Positions 7,816-16,241 of a stretch of DNA of 64,000 bases are shown piece after piece. The stretch covers positions 1 to 64,000 of the forward strand of contig CAZHEH010000009.1 of assembly GCA_964531695.1 (NCBI GenBank), given 5' to 3'. The DNA is from JAGXKT01 sp964531695. Its GTDB lineage: Bacteria > Planctomycetota > Phycisphaerae > SM23-33. The position numbers and the translations under genes were made by a program. How positions within the stretch are numbered: position 1 is the first letter of the stretch; each line of letters begins with the position of its first letter. The notes beneath the pieces were generated by a model. The model searched no databases. It was not told the origin of the DNA and worked only from the letters and a program-made list of their open reading frames with translations.

Positions 7816-9996
7816 CTACGCGACCCGTCCCCCGGGCTCCTCCGACGGCACGCCCTCGACCGGCGACTCGCCCGGTCGGCGATAGAAGCGATTGGCGAAG
7901 TACGATTCGGCCGTCAGGAGCACCAGTAGCGCCAGCAGCACGGGAACGGTCAGGTCCAGGTCGCGGGCGACCTCCTTGGCCGCCGCGGCCGTGTCGGAGA
8001 AGTCGCCCACCACGCTTACCTGGCCCGGCGGGAACAGGTCGGTCACCTCCTGCGTGTCGGCCGAGGTCAGGTCGCTCTCGCCCGGGTCGGCATTCACGCT
8101 GAAGCCGTGGACATACTCGGCTCCGGCCTCATCGCGGAAGCGGATCTGCCAGTGGCCCAGAGCATCGGCTTGGGCGATCGTCACGGTCCGGCCGTTTCCG
8201 TCGAGGTCGGCGTCCCGGAACTCGCCGCCCGGGCGTCGGACCGCCGCGCGCGGGCTGCCCATCTGGCTCGGAGCCCGGACGGTCACCGGCTCGCCCCAGG
8301 TGTGCAGCGTCGGACGCTCGCTGAGCAGCAGTTGCAGGATCCGACGCGTCATCACAACGAACTGCGCCCCGTCGTCGCGGTACGCGAGGTTCGAGAAACT
8401 CCGTAACGGCGAAAAGTTACAGAACACGACCTCGCCGCCTTCGCCGCCGCGCTCCTGCCAGACGAGCGCCGGCACGCCGTCGGCGTAGCGCAGCACGGCT
8501 TGGGAGTTCTCCCCGAGCGACCTGACGCGAAAGCGGGCCGTGCACCGCACGCGCGACAGCGGCGCGTCGTCCTGCTCCGCCAGCGTCTCGAGCAACGGAT
8601 GGCTGCCGACCGGCTCCAGGCGCATTGGCTCGGGCAGCGTCTGAACGCCTTCCAAGCTCAACGGCATGACCGGCGCGGCGTTGTAGCTCTCCGGCGAAAC
8701 CGTCGGGCCCACCACGATCCACAGATTGCCCCCGCGGTCCACGTAGCGCGTCAGCGCCGTCCACTGGTTCTCGCGGAGGGACGTGACATCCGCCAGCAGC
8801 ACCGCCTCCGCCCCTTCCAGGGATGCCGCGTCCAGCCGGGCCGACAGCACCGTGCGGGTCGCGAGCCAGCGCCGCCCGGCCACCTCCGCGCCAGGCGGGG
8901 CCAGCGCGGTGCGCATCGCCACGCTCGTCGGCTTGCCGCGGACGACCGGCTCGACTTCGTCTCGCACGATTATCAACTCCGCCGGCGGCTGCACCTTCAA
9001 GCTGAAATGCCGCTCGTTGTCCAGCGGCAGCGGGTCGGCGCCTTCCAGGCCGGTCAGTGCGACGCGCCCCGACGCCACGCCCCGCGCCGGCGGCGTGATG
9101 AGCATCTCGTACGGCAGCTCGGCGCCCTCGCCCATGTCCTCCAGGTCCCCCGGCAGCGTGCGGTACAGCTCCGCCCCGTCCATCTCGACGCGGACACCGA
9201 ACGCCGCCCCGCCCTCCGGACGCCGCAGGCGCGTGCGGATCGTCACCGGCGCGCCGACCGGGACGGACGACACGCTGAGGTCCAGCGAGCCGAGCATCGC
9301 GTTGCGGTCCTCGCCCCCGGCGTCGTACAGGACGAACCGCTTGTCGACGTCCTCCCGGCCGCGGACGCCGCTGCCGTCGCGCCACGCCTGGGCGGTCATG
9401 TCCGTCAGCACGTAGACCTCCTTGCGGGACAGGTCCGTGACGTTATCCAGCAGTTCGACGGCCCGACTCATCGCGCCCGCGAGCGACGCGGCCGAGGGCG
9501 TGACCGCCACGGTCCTAAGCTGCCGACTCGCGCCCTCCAGATCGCTCTGGAAGCCGAGCCCCGCGTCCGGCGCGCCGCTGCGGATCAGCGCCACGCGCGA
9601 ACCGACCGGCAGCGTCTCTAGCAGCTCCTCGGCGAAGCCGCGGGCCCGCCCGAGCCGGGACTCGCCCTTGGCGCGGTAGCCCATCGAGCCGCTGTCATCG
9701 ACGACGACCACGACTGCCGCCGGGGCGGAGACCGCCGGGGTGTGACGCCAGTTCGGAATGTACCAACCCGCGATCAACAGCGCCAGCAGCGCGATCAGCA
9801 GCATTCGCATCAGCAGAAGGATCAGGTGCTTGAGCTTGTGCCGGGAGATATTCGCCTGGTGCGTCTTCCGCACGAAGGCGACGGCGGGGAACGTCACGCG
9901 CCGCGGCTTGGTCCGCATGATCAGGTGGATGATCACCGGGGCGGCCGCGGCTCCGGCGGCCGTCAGGACCCAGGGAAACAGCAGCGCGGCGAGCAT
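7816..9996 (-). CDS. BatA-domain and von Willebrand factor A membrane protein
   Basis: A 726-residue membrane-anchored protein. The N-terminus has the BatA (aerotolerance regulator N-terminal) signature: a hydrophobic helix, then PRRVTFPAVAFVRKT, then a second helix (about 58-80). A VWA domain follows with the MIDAS start VVVDDSGSMG (about 95-104). A long extracytoplasmic region has a glutamine-amidotransferase-like segment (WIVVGPTVSPESYN), and there is one C-terminal membrane helix (VPVLLALLVLLTA). In Planctomycetota such proteins usually accompany MoxR and DUF58 genes; none is next to it here. It follows rex by 60 bases on the same strand. Confidence 0.85.
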   Translation of the reverse strand: MLAALLFPWVLTAAGAAAAPVIIHLIMRTKPRRVTFPAVAFVRKTHQANISRHKLKHLILLLMRMLLIALLALLIAGWYIPNWRHTPAVSAPAAVVVVVDDSGSMGYRAKGESRLGRARGFAEELLETLPVGSRVALIRSGAPDAGLGFQSDLEGASRQLRTVAVTPSAASLAGAMSRAVELLDNVTDLSRKEVYVLTDMTAQAWRDGSGVRGREDVDKRFVLYDAGGEDRNAMLGSLDLSVSSVPVGAPVTIRTRLRRPEGGAAFGVRVEMDGAELYRTLPGDLEDMGEGAELPYEMLITPPARGVASGRVALTGLEGADPLPLDNERHFSLKVQPPAELIIVRDEVEPVVRGKPTSVAMRTALAPPGAEVAGRRWLATRTVLSARLDAASLEGAEAVLLADVTSLRENQWTALTRYVDRGGNLWIVVGPTVSPESYNAAPVMPLSLEGVQTLPEPMRLEPVGSHPLLETLAEQDDAPLSRVRCTARFRVRSLGENSQAVLRYADGVPALVWQERGGEGGEVVFCNFSPLRSFSNLAYRDDGAQFVVMTRRILQLLLSERPTLHTWGEPVTVRAPSQMGSPRAAVRRPGGEFRDADLDGNGRTVTIAQADALGHWQIRFRDEAGAEYVHGFSVNADPGESDLTSADTQEVTDLFPPGQVSVVGDFSDTAAAAKEVARDLDLTVPVLLALLVLLTAESYFANRFYRRPGESPVEGVPSEEPGGRVA

Positions 9997-10056
9997 GTCA
10001 GTCGCACCTCATGGCGCCAGTGTAGCGGGTGTTGCCGCGGCGTACACGCCGGCGCG

Positions 10057-10716
10057 TCACCGGCCGTCGCCCGCGGCGTTGACGCGATAGGCGATCCGCT
10101 CCAGATGGGCGGCCAGGTCGACCGGGTCGATCGCGACGCCATCCGGCAGAGTCAAGGTGGCCGGGGCGAAGTTCAGTATGCCCTTCACGCCCGCCCGGCA
10201 GAGCCGCTGGGCCACGGTCTGGGCGGCCTGTGCCGGCACGGCGAGGATGCCCAGTTCCGCCCCCCTCTCGCGAATGACGCCGGGCAGCTCGCCCATCGCG
10301 AAGATCTCCACGCCGCCGATCCGCCGCCCGTGCTTGGACGGGTCGCTGTCGAACGCAGCTACGAATCGGAACCCCCGCCGCCCGAAGCCCTTGTACTGCA
10401 GCAACGCCACGCCGAGGTTCCCCACGCCCACCAGCACGGCGCGCCACGTGCGGTCGGTGCCGAGAACCTCCTTCAGCGCGTTCACCAGCGGCGCGACGCG
10501 GTAGCCCACGCCCGGCCGGCCCATGTGGCCGAAGTACGCCAGATCCTTGCGGACCTGTGCGGCCGTCACGTGCAGCGCGGCCGCGAGCTGTCGGCTGGAG
10601 ACCGTCTCGACGCCGTCGCCCGCAAGCGACTCGGCATGTCGCAGGTACAAGCTCAGCCGGCGTATCACCGGGTCGGGTATCGGCTCGCCCTTCGTGCGTC
10701 CGTTCGCGTGTCCCAA
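10057..10716 (-). CDS. rex: Redox-sensing transcriptional repressor Rex
   Basis: Rex senses the NADH/NAD+ ratio and represses fermentation and respiration genes. The protein has the winged-helix N-terminus (PVIRRLSLYLRHAE, then VSSRQLAAALHVTAAQVRKDLAYFG) and a Rossmann domain (VLVGVGNLGVALLQYKGF). I chose a TTG start at 10716 because GGAG lies 6 bases upstream and the resulting 219 residues match the family length; the in-frame ATG at 10857 would add about 47 residues not seen in the family. It is first in a possible operon with the BatA/VWA gene. No TTGTGAA-type Rex operator was recognised in the upstream 200 bases. Confidence 0.92.
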   Translation of the reverse strand: MGHANGRTKGEPIPDPVIRRLSLYLRHAESLAGDGVETVSSRQLAAALHVTAAQVRKDLAYFGHMGRPGVGYRVAPLVNALKEVLGTDRTWRAVLVGVGNLGVALLQYKGFGRRGFRFVAAFDSDPSKHGRRIGGVEIFAMGELPGVIRERGAELGILAVPAQAAQTVAQRLCRAGVKGILNFAPATLTLPDGVAIDPVDLAAHLERIAYRVNAAGDGR

Positions 10717-10938
10717 GAGCCACTCCAGGCACCGGGGCGGCCCGCCCGCGGCGCGGTCTCGGTTCGGCCGCAGGATAACGCCCCGACGCCCGGCGCAAAA
10801 GTGTGGATGTGGGCGTCCACCCTTTCGGCCGCGCCCTTTCGCGGCGCAAGTCAGCATCAGGCCTTCAGATGTGCCTGCAGGTCTCGCCGACGTGCGTCCG
10901 CTTTGCGGTATCCTCTCAGAATGCCGGAGTGAGCCGAC

Positions 10939-11489
10939 TCATTCAATCGGCTTATCCAGCACCCGGTAGACGCGCCAGCCGCATTCGACCGTCTGGACGA
11001 ACCAGATCGCCGTCGAGCCCGTCCGAAGCAGCCAACAGCAGGCATCCTCCTTGCGCGTCGTGAACACCTTCTCGTGGAAATGCTTGCGGGCGAACGGCAG
11101 GTTGATGCCCTCGCCATGTCCCTCCTCGCCTTCCGGCCGGGGCTCGCGGGAGATCGTCACGGACTGAGGCAGACACATCGTCCGCAGCCGGTCGAGGTTC
11201 CCTGCCCGAGCGGCTTCGGCGTATGCCGCATAGGCGCGTACGAGCGAGTCGGGGGGCATCTCCTGGCCGTCCAGGAGTTCATCGAACAGCCCAAGCTCCT
11301 CCTCCGTCAGGGGTTCCGGCTCTTCCGCCTCCGTCTCGTGTCAGCGGCCTCATCCTCGCCCGGATCCGCCTCACGGACGACAACGTGAGAAGGAACGTAG
11401 GGATTGGCATGAGAATCCCGCGGAGCGGCCCAGTACACCAGGCCCGCCATCACTGCGGCTACACCGATAACAATCGAGAAGATACGCAT
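10939..11489 (-). pseudogene. Frameshifted membrane-anchored protein of unknown function
   Basis: Two minus-strand frames appear to be halves of one gene. The 5' part (11489 to stop at 11307) starts at an ATG behind AAAGGGGA, encodes one membrane helix (MRIFSIVIGVAAVMAGLVYW) and an acidic linker start (READPGEDEAA). The 3' part, open after a TGA at 11343, continues with HETEAEEPEPLTEEELGLF and a soluble domain of about 100 residues (VRAYAAYAEAARAGNLDRLR... WRVYRVLDKP), loosely like NTF2/SnoaL-type proteins. The switch must fall between about 11310 and 11340. There is no slippery heptamer, so an indel or sequencing error is likelier than programmed shifting. Confidence 0.55.
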
Positions 11490-11557
11490 GATCCATTCCC
11501 CTTTCCTGCTCGGGCGGACAGTGGTTCAGACGGCCGCCCAATCCCCGGAGTTCCCGC

Positions 11558-11815
11558 CTATCCGAAAAAGACGCTGTCAATGAGAACCCCCTCGGCCGCT
11601 ACACACACCCCGCAGACAATGAGCCACAGAAAGAGCTTCAGTTCGCTCGTCCAGTCCTCGAAGTAATCGCCGCGGAACGCCGAGATGATGTCCGGCGTGA
11701 GCCAGTACTTGACGCACTCCCAAAAGCCCTGCCAGTCACGGAAGATCAGCCGCCCAAGAAGGTAGTACAGCGGGATGTTGGCCGCTGCCAGTATGATCCA
11801 GCCGGTCGTTCCCAT
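11558..11815 (-). CDS. Small membrane protein of unknown function
   Basis: An 85-residue protein with two hydrophobic segments (about 5-24 and 61-77) separated by an aromatic, acidic loop (RDWQGFWECVKYWLTPDIISAF contains five aromatic residues). The ATG at 11815 has GGAGGGA 6 bases upstream, a strong start. I recognise no family. It sits between a frameshifted gene and a truncated GIY-YIG gene in a low-GC accessory stretch, all on the same strand. Confidence 0.6.
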   Translation of the reverse strand: MGTTGWIILAAANIPLYYLLGRLIFRDWQGFWECVKYWLTPDIISAFRGDYFEDWTSELKLFLWLIVCGVCVAAEGVLIDSVFFG

Positions 11816-11833
11816 GGAACATCCCTCCGGGTT

Positions 11834-11980
11834 CTAACGTGTGCGCTCTCGGACTTCAAGCAGTGCGCTTTGCCCGCTGTTGTGCCGCCGAATGCGATCG
11901 TCTGGATCCGCGGTCGATCCCGTGTAGAACCGCCCCGCGGAAGGACTCCAAAGCACATAGACGTAGAATCCTTGGCTCAT
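11834..11980 (-). pseudogene. Truncated GIY-YIG nuclease (UPF0213-like)
   Basis: A 48-codon minus-strand frame starting at ATG 11980 encodes the N-terminal half of a small GIY-YIG endonuclease: YVYVLWSPSAGRFYTGSTAD, then DDRIRRHNSGQSA. This matches the family pattern of YVYxL, FYxG, and RxxxHNxG. Intact relatives are about 80-100 residues and continue with a RPW-LVY-E segment that is missing here: the frame ends at a TAG (11834-11836) after LLEVRERTR. The gene is therefore truncated, and the small membrane-protein gene begins 18 bases beyond the stop. Confidence 0.65.
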
Positions 11981-12193
11981 CACTCGGGGCGACTGGCAGA
12001 ACTTCAAACGCGAGGTCCAGCCCTACGTGGCGGTTTTCCTACACGGGCCGGAGCCGCACATTCTTCGCATTAGCGAGATCATGCGGGAGACGGCCTTGAT
12101 TTACTAGGTCATTGCCTGTCATTAGGGGGTCATTTACTACGTCACGATGGCCGTTGGTTTTGCCCTGGAAGTCTTCGCTGCCGGCCTCGTGAG
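11981..12193. other. Gene-free gap with possible coding relic
   Basis: About 210 bases between the truncated GIY-YIG gene and the DUF4145-like gene. A plus-strand frame from 11967 to a TAG at 12105-12107 reads like protein (LITRGDWQNFKREVQPYVAV) but has no start codon or binding site, so it may be a gene fragment. No promoter is clear. Confidence 0.3.
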
Positions 12194-12850
12194 TCAGCGG
12201 ATTAGTGTGGCAAGTAAACGTTGCACGAACTCGTGGAAGCATACCACATCGTCCTTTTCATAGTCATCGAACCGTCCGTGGGCTGCGGCGTTCCCTACCT
12301 CCTTCTTCGCCTCAATCTCCTTGAACTGGACCTTGGTCAACACGTTTGCCCTGAACAACTTCTCGGCTAGTTGATGAACACCATCACGCTTGCCTGCCTC
12401 TATGCGATTGGCATCGCAGACTCGACGTAGTGAGTCCTCGAGGACGGCCCGGATGACAACCGCAGCGGCATCCTTATAGTCGTTGTCGAGGAGAATTTCC
12501 GCCTGCACGAGAAAATCGGCGAAGACCTCGGCGGAAACCAATAACTTATTGTCGGCCATGAAACCTTGCGTGTAGTCGATCAACGCCGCTTCAAGGATGC
12601 CCTTCATCCAGAGCGGATTCACGTTCGGCATATCCCTGAGTTCACGGACGTAGAAACTCTCTTCGCTGGTTATTCGTGCAAGCAGGTTTAGCGCGCTCGT
12701 TCGAACGTGGAAATACCCACACGGCGATATCGTTCCGTCTGTCCGATCTTGCTCCAGGCATATCTCATCAGTCTTGCTAATCAATTCACGGAATTTGAGG
12801 ATGATGTCATCGCGATCTTTCGCGAGTTGCAACCGCGGATGATGTGCCAT
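12194..12850 (-). CDS. DUF4145/HEPN-like protein
   Basis: A 218-residue, mostly helical soluble protein. The C-terminal half has the pattern of DUF4145-type domains: DAAAVVIRAVLEDSLRRVC (about 128-146), then an acidic/lysine helix and GNAAAHGRF (about 187-195). Such domains occur in restriction-associated and abortive-infection proteins and belong to the wider HEPN group, but the canonical R-x4-6-H RNase motif is not evident, so no activity is claimed. GC and codon use look lower than in flanking genes, and it lies beside tRNA-Pro, both consistent with recent acquisition. Confidence 0.6.
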   Translation of the reverse strand: MAHHPRLQLAKDRDDIILKFRELISKTDEICLEQDRTDGTISPCGYFHVRTSALNLLARITSEESFYVRELRDMPNVNPLWMKGILEAALIDYTQGFMADNKLLVSAEVFADFLVQAEILLDNDYKDAAAVVIRAVLEDSLRRVCDANRIEAGKRDGVHQLAEKLFRANVLTKVQFKEIEAKKEVGNAAAHGRFDDYEKDDVVCFHEFVQRLLATLIR

Positions 12851-12984
12851 GCCAGTGCTCCCGTCTCGTGACCGATGCTGTAGAACCCGACCGTGACCCT
12901 TCGCGTTCGCAAGTCCAGTCGCCTCCCCGGCGAGTTCGAACCGATTGATTCTGCAGCCAATTGTAAACCACGCCTACGCAATAA

Positions 12985-13015
12985 GAAAGCCTTCCGTTTT
13001 CGGCGGAAGGCTTTC
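12985..13015 (-). terminator. Hairpin terminator downstream of tRNA-Pro
   Basis: A perfect 12-bp inverted repeat (GAAAGCCTTCCG and its complement) with a 7-base loop lies 12 bases past the 3' end of the tRNA. On the minus strand the stem ends in a CTTTCTTATT stretch, giving a moderate U tract. It is well placed to end the tRNA transcript. Confidence 0.7.
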
Positions 13016-13027
13016 AGTCCAGTCAAC

Positions 13028-13102
13028 TCGGGGCGGCCGGATTCGAACCGGCGGCCTCCTGCTCCCAAAGCAGGCGCTCTAGCCAAGCTGAGCTACGCCC
13101 CG
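13028..13102 (-). tRNA. tRNA-Pro (anticodon UGG)
   Basis: The minus strand folds as a full cloverleaf: acceptor stem CGGGGCG paired with CGCCCCG, D-arm AGCTCAGCTTGGCTAGAGC, anticodon stem CCTGC/GCAGG with loop TTTGGGA (anticodon TGG), variable loop, and T-arm CCGG-TTCGAAT-CCGG, followed by discriminator A. CCA is not encoded. A degenerate copy lies immediately 5' with no gap, and a hairpin terminator follows. Confidence 0.95.
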
Positions 13103-13169
13103 CATCCCGAGTTCTCCCAACCGGCGGCCTTCCCGCCGGGACGCTCCAGCCAAGCTGAGCTACGCCCCG
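13103..13169 (-). pseudogene. Decayed tandem copy of tRNA-Pro
   Basis: Directly 5' of the functional tRNA on the same strand, 67 bases repeat its structure. The 5' acceptor strand and D-arm (13142-13169) match the functional copy (13075-13102) at 27 of 28 positions. The block before the T-loop (GGCCGCCGGTT) is also kept, but the anticodon arm is replaced by a short GGCGGGAA segment and the 3' acceptor strand no longer pairs. It cannot decode, yet its D-arm region is nearly unmutated. Confidence 0.75.
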
Positions 13170-13702
13170 TGGTTGGGAAATCCGACAATCCGAAACCGCA
13201 AGCACGAAACAGCCCGCCGACCGCAGATCCGAAGCGAACGGCGGCAGGCGAACGGGCGGCGAACCGCCGGCCGTATTGTCGCAGCCGGCCCGCGTTCCGG
13301 TCAAGCATCGGCGCAGAGGAAGGCCGGACGCCGACGACCGTTACGGATGCAGTTCCGCTGCGCCCCAAAGGCCGTCGGGCCCGGCCTTCGTTGGACTTCG
13401 GCGTTCTGGCGTGCAGCTTTAGCAAGCCGTAAGCCCTTCGACTCGTCCGGGCGCGGCCGGGCTCTCCCAGGGCCATCCATGAGTTCCCATCTGAAGTGCT
13501 CAGCATGCGCGCTGTGCGGCGGCGGCGTGTCCACCACCCCAATCGCCGGCACGCCGAACGTCGAACACCGAACGCCGAACCCGGCATGTCCAACAAGGAA
13601 CGCCGAACGCGCCGCCGTCCCGACGCATCGCTGTTCCAGCGTCGCACTTCGCCCGCGCTTCGATCACCGACCTTCGATCTTCGATCTTCGACCTGCCGTT
13701 GA
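13170..13702. repeat. Gene-free region with short tandem motifs
   Basis: No convincing gene is seen in 530 bases. Two clusters of short repeats stand out: 13551-13610 carries several copies of CGAACRCCGAAC-type units, and 13659-13691 carries CTTCGATC units in tandem. The second ends just before the stop of the permease gene. The open frames crossing this region show no coding motif. Confidence 0.55.
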
Positions 13703-15979
13703 TCATATCCATCGTCGGACCCACGACCTCAGTCCGCCCGAGGCCTTGGCCATCACCAGCGGCGTGCCGCATTGCTTGGCGACACGCTCCGGCAACGGGT
13801 CGTGGGCGAGCTGACGCAGCACGGGCTGCTCCGTGCAGCCGAGCACGACAAGGTCGTACTCGGCCGCGTGCTCCAGAATCGCCTGCAGGATGGAATGCCC
13901 CTCGACCGTCCGGGCGTGCACACGGTCGTCCGTCAGGCGGATCCGGTCCCGCTGCGTGCCGACGAACGCGGCCACGTCAAACTCCGCCGGCGGGCGCGAC
14001 ACATGCAGTGCCGTGATCTCGCCCTCGTCGGGGTCGGCCAGGATACTCGCGACCTCCAGGGCGTAGGCGGAGTTCGGCCCGCCCGCCACCGGCACGAGCA
14101 CGCGGCGGAAGACGCGGTCCCCGCCGCAGTCCTTCATCACGACGACGTTCGACGGCACGCGCTCGATGATCGGGTCGATCGTTGAGCCCAGCCGGAAGGT
14201 GCGCTGCGCCGGCCGGCCGTGCCAGCCCAGTACCAGCACGTTCGCCCTCCGCTCGCGCACGGCCGAGATGATGCCCCGGGCCGGGTTGCGGCAGTAGCGC
14301 AAATGCGTCGAGATCGGGAAGCTCGGGGCGAGGTACAGCATCGTCTCCAGGATGCCCTCGCGGCCGGCGGTCATGTACTTGTCGGCGTCGGCCAGCGGCA
14401 CCTGCGACGGCACCGGCACCATGTGCAACAGCTCGACGCGGGCGCCCTTGGCCTCGCACAGCCGGTAGGTCTGGCGCACCAGCGACAGGGCGTTGTCCGG
14501 GTTGGCTACCGCGACCATCACCCGGTACTCATCTCCCGGCGGCGCCTCGGTCGCCTGGAGAACCTGCACCTCCTCCTCCGTGGCCACGGCCCGCTTGCGG
14601 GAGTACAGCCAGAACACCCCCGCGCCGAGCAGTACCCACAGCGGCGCGACGATCAGGGCGAGCGTGGAGATGTGGCCGATGTTCGCCGCCAGCACGGCTT
14701 GGCAGACGACGGCGACGATGGGGAATAGCGGAAAGAGCGGCATGACGAAGCCGTATTGCAGCTCGTCGCCCATGTTCAGCCGCGTCTTGATCGCGCAGAG
14801 GTTCACCAGGAAGAACAGGAACAGGAACATGATGCTGGCGCAGGAGGCCACGTGCTTGGTCGGCAACAGTGCCGCGACGGCCAAGACGATGGCGCCCGTG
14901 CAGGCCAGCGCCACGTGCGGCGTCCTCCGCCGCGGGTGGATGCGGGCCAGCGCGGGCGGAAGGAGGTGGTCGCGCCCAAGGGCGTATGATGCGCGAGTGG
15001 CGGAGTAGATCGTGGCGTTCAGCGCGGAGGTCGACGAGAAGATCACGGCCAGCGTCACGAGCAGGCCGCCGTAGGGGATCATGCGGTTGACGGCCTCGCC
15101 GAAGCCCGTCTCGCCGTCCCCGGCCGGGCCGCGGGTGCCGATCCATTCCCAGACGGTTCCGTCCACTCCGCCCGGCCGGACGGCCACCATCGTCGCGAAC
15201 GATACGAGCACGTATGTGACCGTGACGATCAGCACGGAGTAGATCATCGCCTTGGGCATGTTCCGCTTGGGGTCGATGGTCTCGTCGCCGGCCTGCGCGA
15301 TGACCTCGAAGCCCTCGAAGGCGACGTAGATGAAGCCCATGGTCACGAGCAGAACCGACCAGCCGTTCGGCAGGAAGGGCTCGAAGTTGCTCAACCGGGA
15401 GGGCTCCACGGCCGTGCGAACCACGCCGACGACCGCGATGGCCAGCACAAAGGCCATCTGTCCCAGCGTGAACAGGGCCCCCACCTTGCCCGTCTCTGAC
15501 GCGCCGCGGTAGTTGATGTAGATGAACAGCAGCGCCACGAGGACCGCGACGACCTTGATCGTCACGATGAGTTGCTGGTCTGCCAGCTCCAGCCCGAGCA
15601 GGCCGTTGGCGATGTACTTGGTCGTATAGCCGGCGAAGACGACGGCGTACAAGCTGCCGGCAACGCTCGAGGCGAACCACTCCATCCAGCCGCCGAGGAA
15701 GCTCGGGCCGCGCCCGAAGGCGATGCGGGCGAAGTTGTACACGCCGCCCGCGCGGGGAATCGCGCTGGCCAGCTCGGCGAAGCTCATCGCCGTGAACAGG
15801 GCCACAAGGCCGTTGAGGGCAAATGTGAGCACGACACCGCCGGGCCCGGCCCGGCCGGTGGCGATGCCGATGCCGATGAACACGCCGGCGCCGATCATCA
15901 TCCCCAGGCCCATCAGCGTGATGTGATGCAGCTTCAGGTCGCGCGACAGCTCGGTGGTGACGGGTTGATGGTCAGCCAC
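13703..15979 (-). CDS. APC amino acid permease fused to two UspA domains
   Basis: A 758-residue protein. Residues about 15-455 form an APC-superfamily transporter of about 12 helices with the first-helix motif GLGMMIGAGVFIGIG and the FEGFEVIAQAGDE segment of helix 6. Residues about 480-755 hold two universal-stress-like domains; the first has VMVAVANPDNALSLV and VLGWHGRP, the second VLVPVAGGPNSAYALEVASI and VVLGCTEQPVL. The start is GTG at 15979, with AAGGA 9 bases upstream, and overlaps the end of the preceding small gene by 8 bases. Cytoplasmic Usp domains probably bind nucleotide and gate transport, as proposed for related fusions; the substrate is unknown. Confidence 0.85.
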   Translation of the reverse strand: MADHQPVTTELSRDLKLHHITLMGLGMMIGAGVFIGIGIATGRAGPGGVVLTFALNGLVALFTAMSFAELASAIPRAGGVYNFARIAFGRGPSFLGGWMEWFASSVAGSLYAVVFAGYTTKYIANGLLGLELADQQLIVTIKVVAVLVALLFIYINYRGASETGKVGALFTLGQMAFVLAIAVVGVVRTAVEPSRLSNFEPFLPNGWSVLLVTMGFIYVAFEGFEVIAQAGDETIDPKRNMPKAMIYSVLIVTVTYVLVSFATMVAVRPGGVDGTVWEWIGTRGPAGDGETGFGEAVNRMIPYGGLLVTLAVIFSSTSALNATIYSATRASYALGRDHLLPPALARIHPRRRTPHVALACTGAIVLAVAALLPTKHVASCASIMFLFLFFLVNLCAIKTRLNMGDELQYGFVMPLFPLFPIVAVVCQAVLAANIGHISTLALIVAPLWVLLGAGVFWLYSRKRAVATEEEVQVLQATEAPPGDEYRVMVAVANPDNALSLVRQTYRLCEAKGARVELLHMVPVPSQVPLADADKYMTAGREGILETMLYLAPSFPISTHLRYCRNPARGIISAVRERRANVLVLGWHGRPAQRTFRLGSTIDPIIERVPSNVVVMKDCGGDRVFRRVLVPVAGGPNSAYALEVASILADPDEGEITALHVSRPPAEFDVAAFVGTQRDRIRLTDDRVHARTVEGHSILQAILEHAAEYDLVVLGCTEQPVLRQLAHDPLPERVAKQCGTPLVMAKASGGLRSWVRRWI

Positions 15980-16196
15980 GGCGGCGGGTCCTTACGACCG
16001 TCCGTGCGGAGGGGTAGCCGTCCCTGGCCGTGCGGTTGATCGAGCGGCGGCTCCAGAGCGTCAGGCCGATCATCAGACCTAGAGATAAAGCGACGAGGAT
16101 GATGCCGATCAGCGCGTCCAGGCCAAGCCCTGTGCTCTGGGCCTCGTTGCCGACGGCGCGCCGGGCGGCCGCGAGTGCATGGAGTGCCTCGATCAT
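15972..16196 (-). CDS. Small single-helix membrane protein
   Basis: A 74-residue protein with one hydrophobic helix (GLDALIGIILVALSLGLMIGL, split here as residues about 24-44) and a basic C-terminus. Its stop codon overlaps the GTG start of the permease by 8 bases, which suggests translational coupling and an accessory role for the transporter. No family is recognised, so this rests on position and composition. Confidence 0.5.
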   Translation of the reverse strand: MIEALHALAAARRAVGNEAQSTGLGLDALIGIILVALSLGLMIGLTLWSRRSINRTARDGYPSARTVVRTRRRG

Positions 16197-16241
16197 GGCG
16201 CAACAGCGTAGCGGACGGGGAACCCGGCGGCAATCGGCGCG

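Noticed and set aside
10717..10938. Rex operator upstream of rex
   Set aside because: No TTGTGAA-N4-TTCACAA-like palindrome recognised.
12900..12960. Possible second tRNA remnant (CGGTTCGAAC and GACTGGACT on the minus strand)
   Set aside because: Short matches to the tRNA-Pro 3' region only; no stem pairs, and it could be chance.
13300..13400. tRNA-like fold with a terminal GGCGCAG/CTGCGCC stem
   Set aside because: No T-arm or anticodon arm can be drawn inside it.
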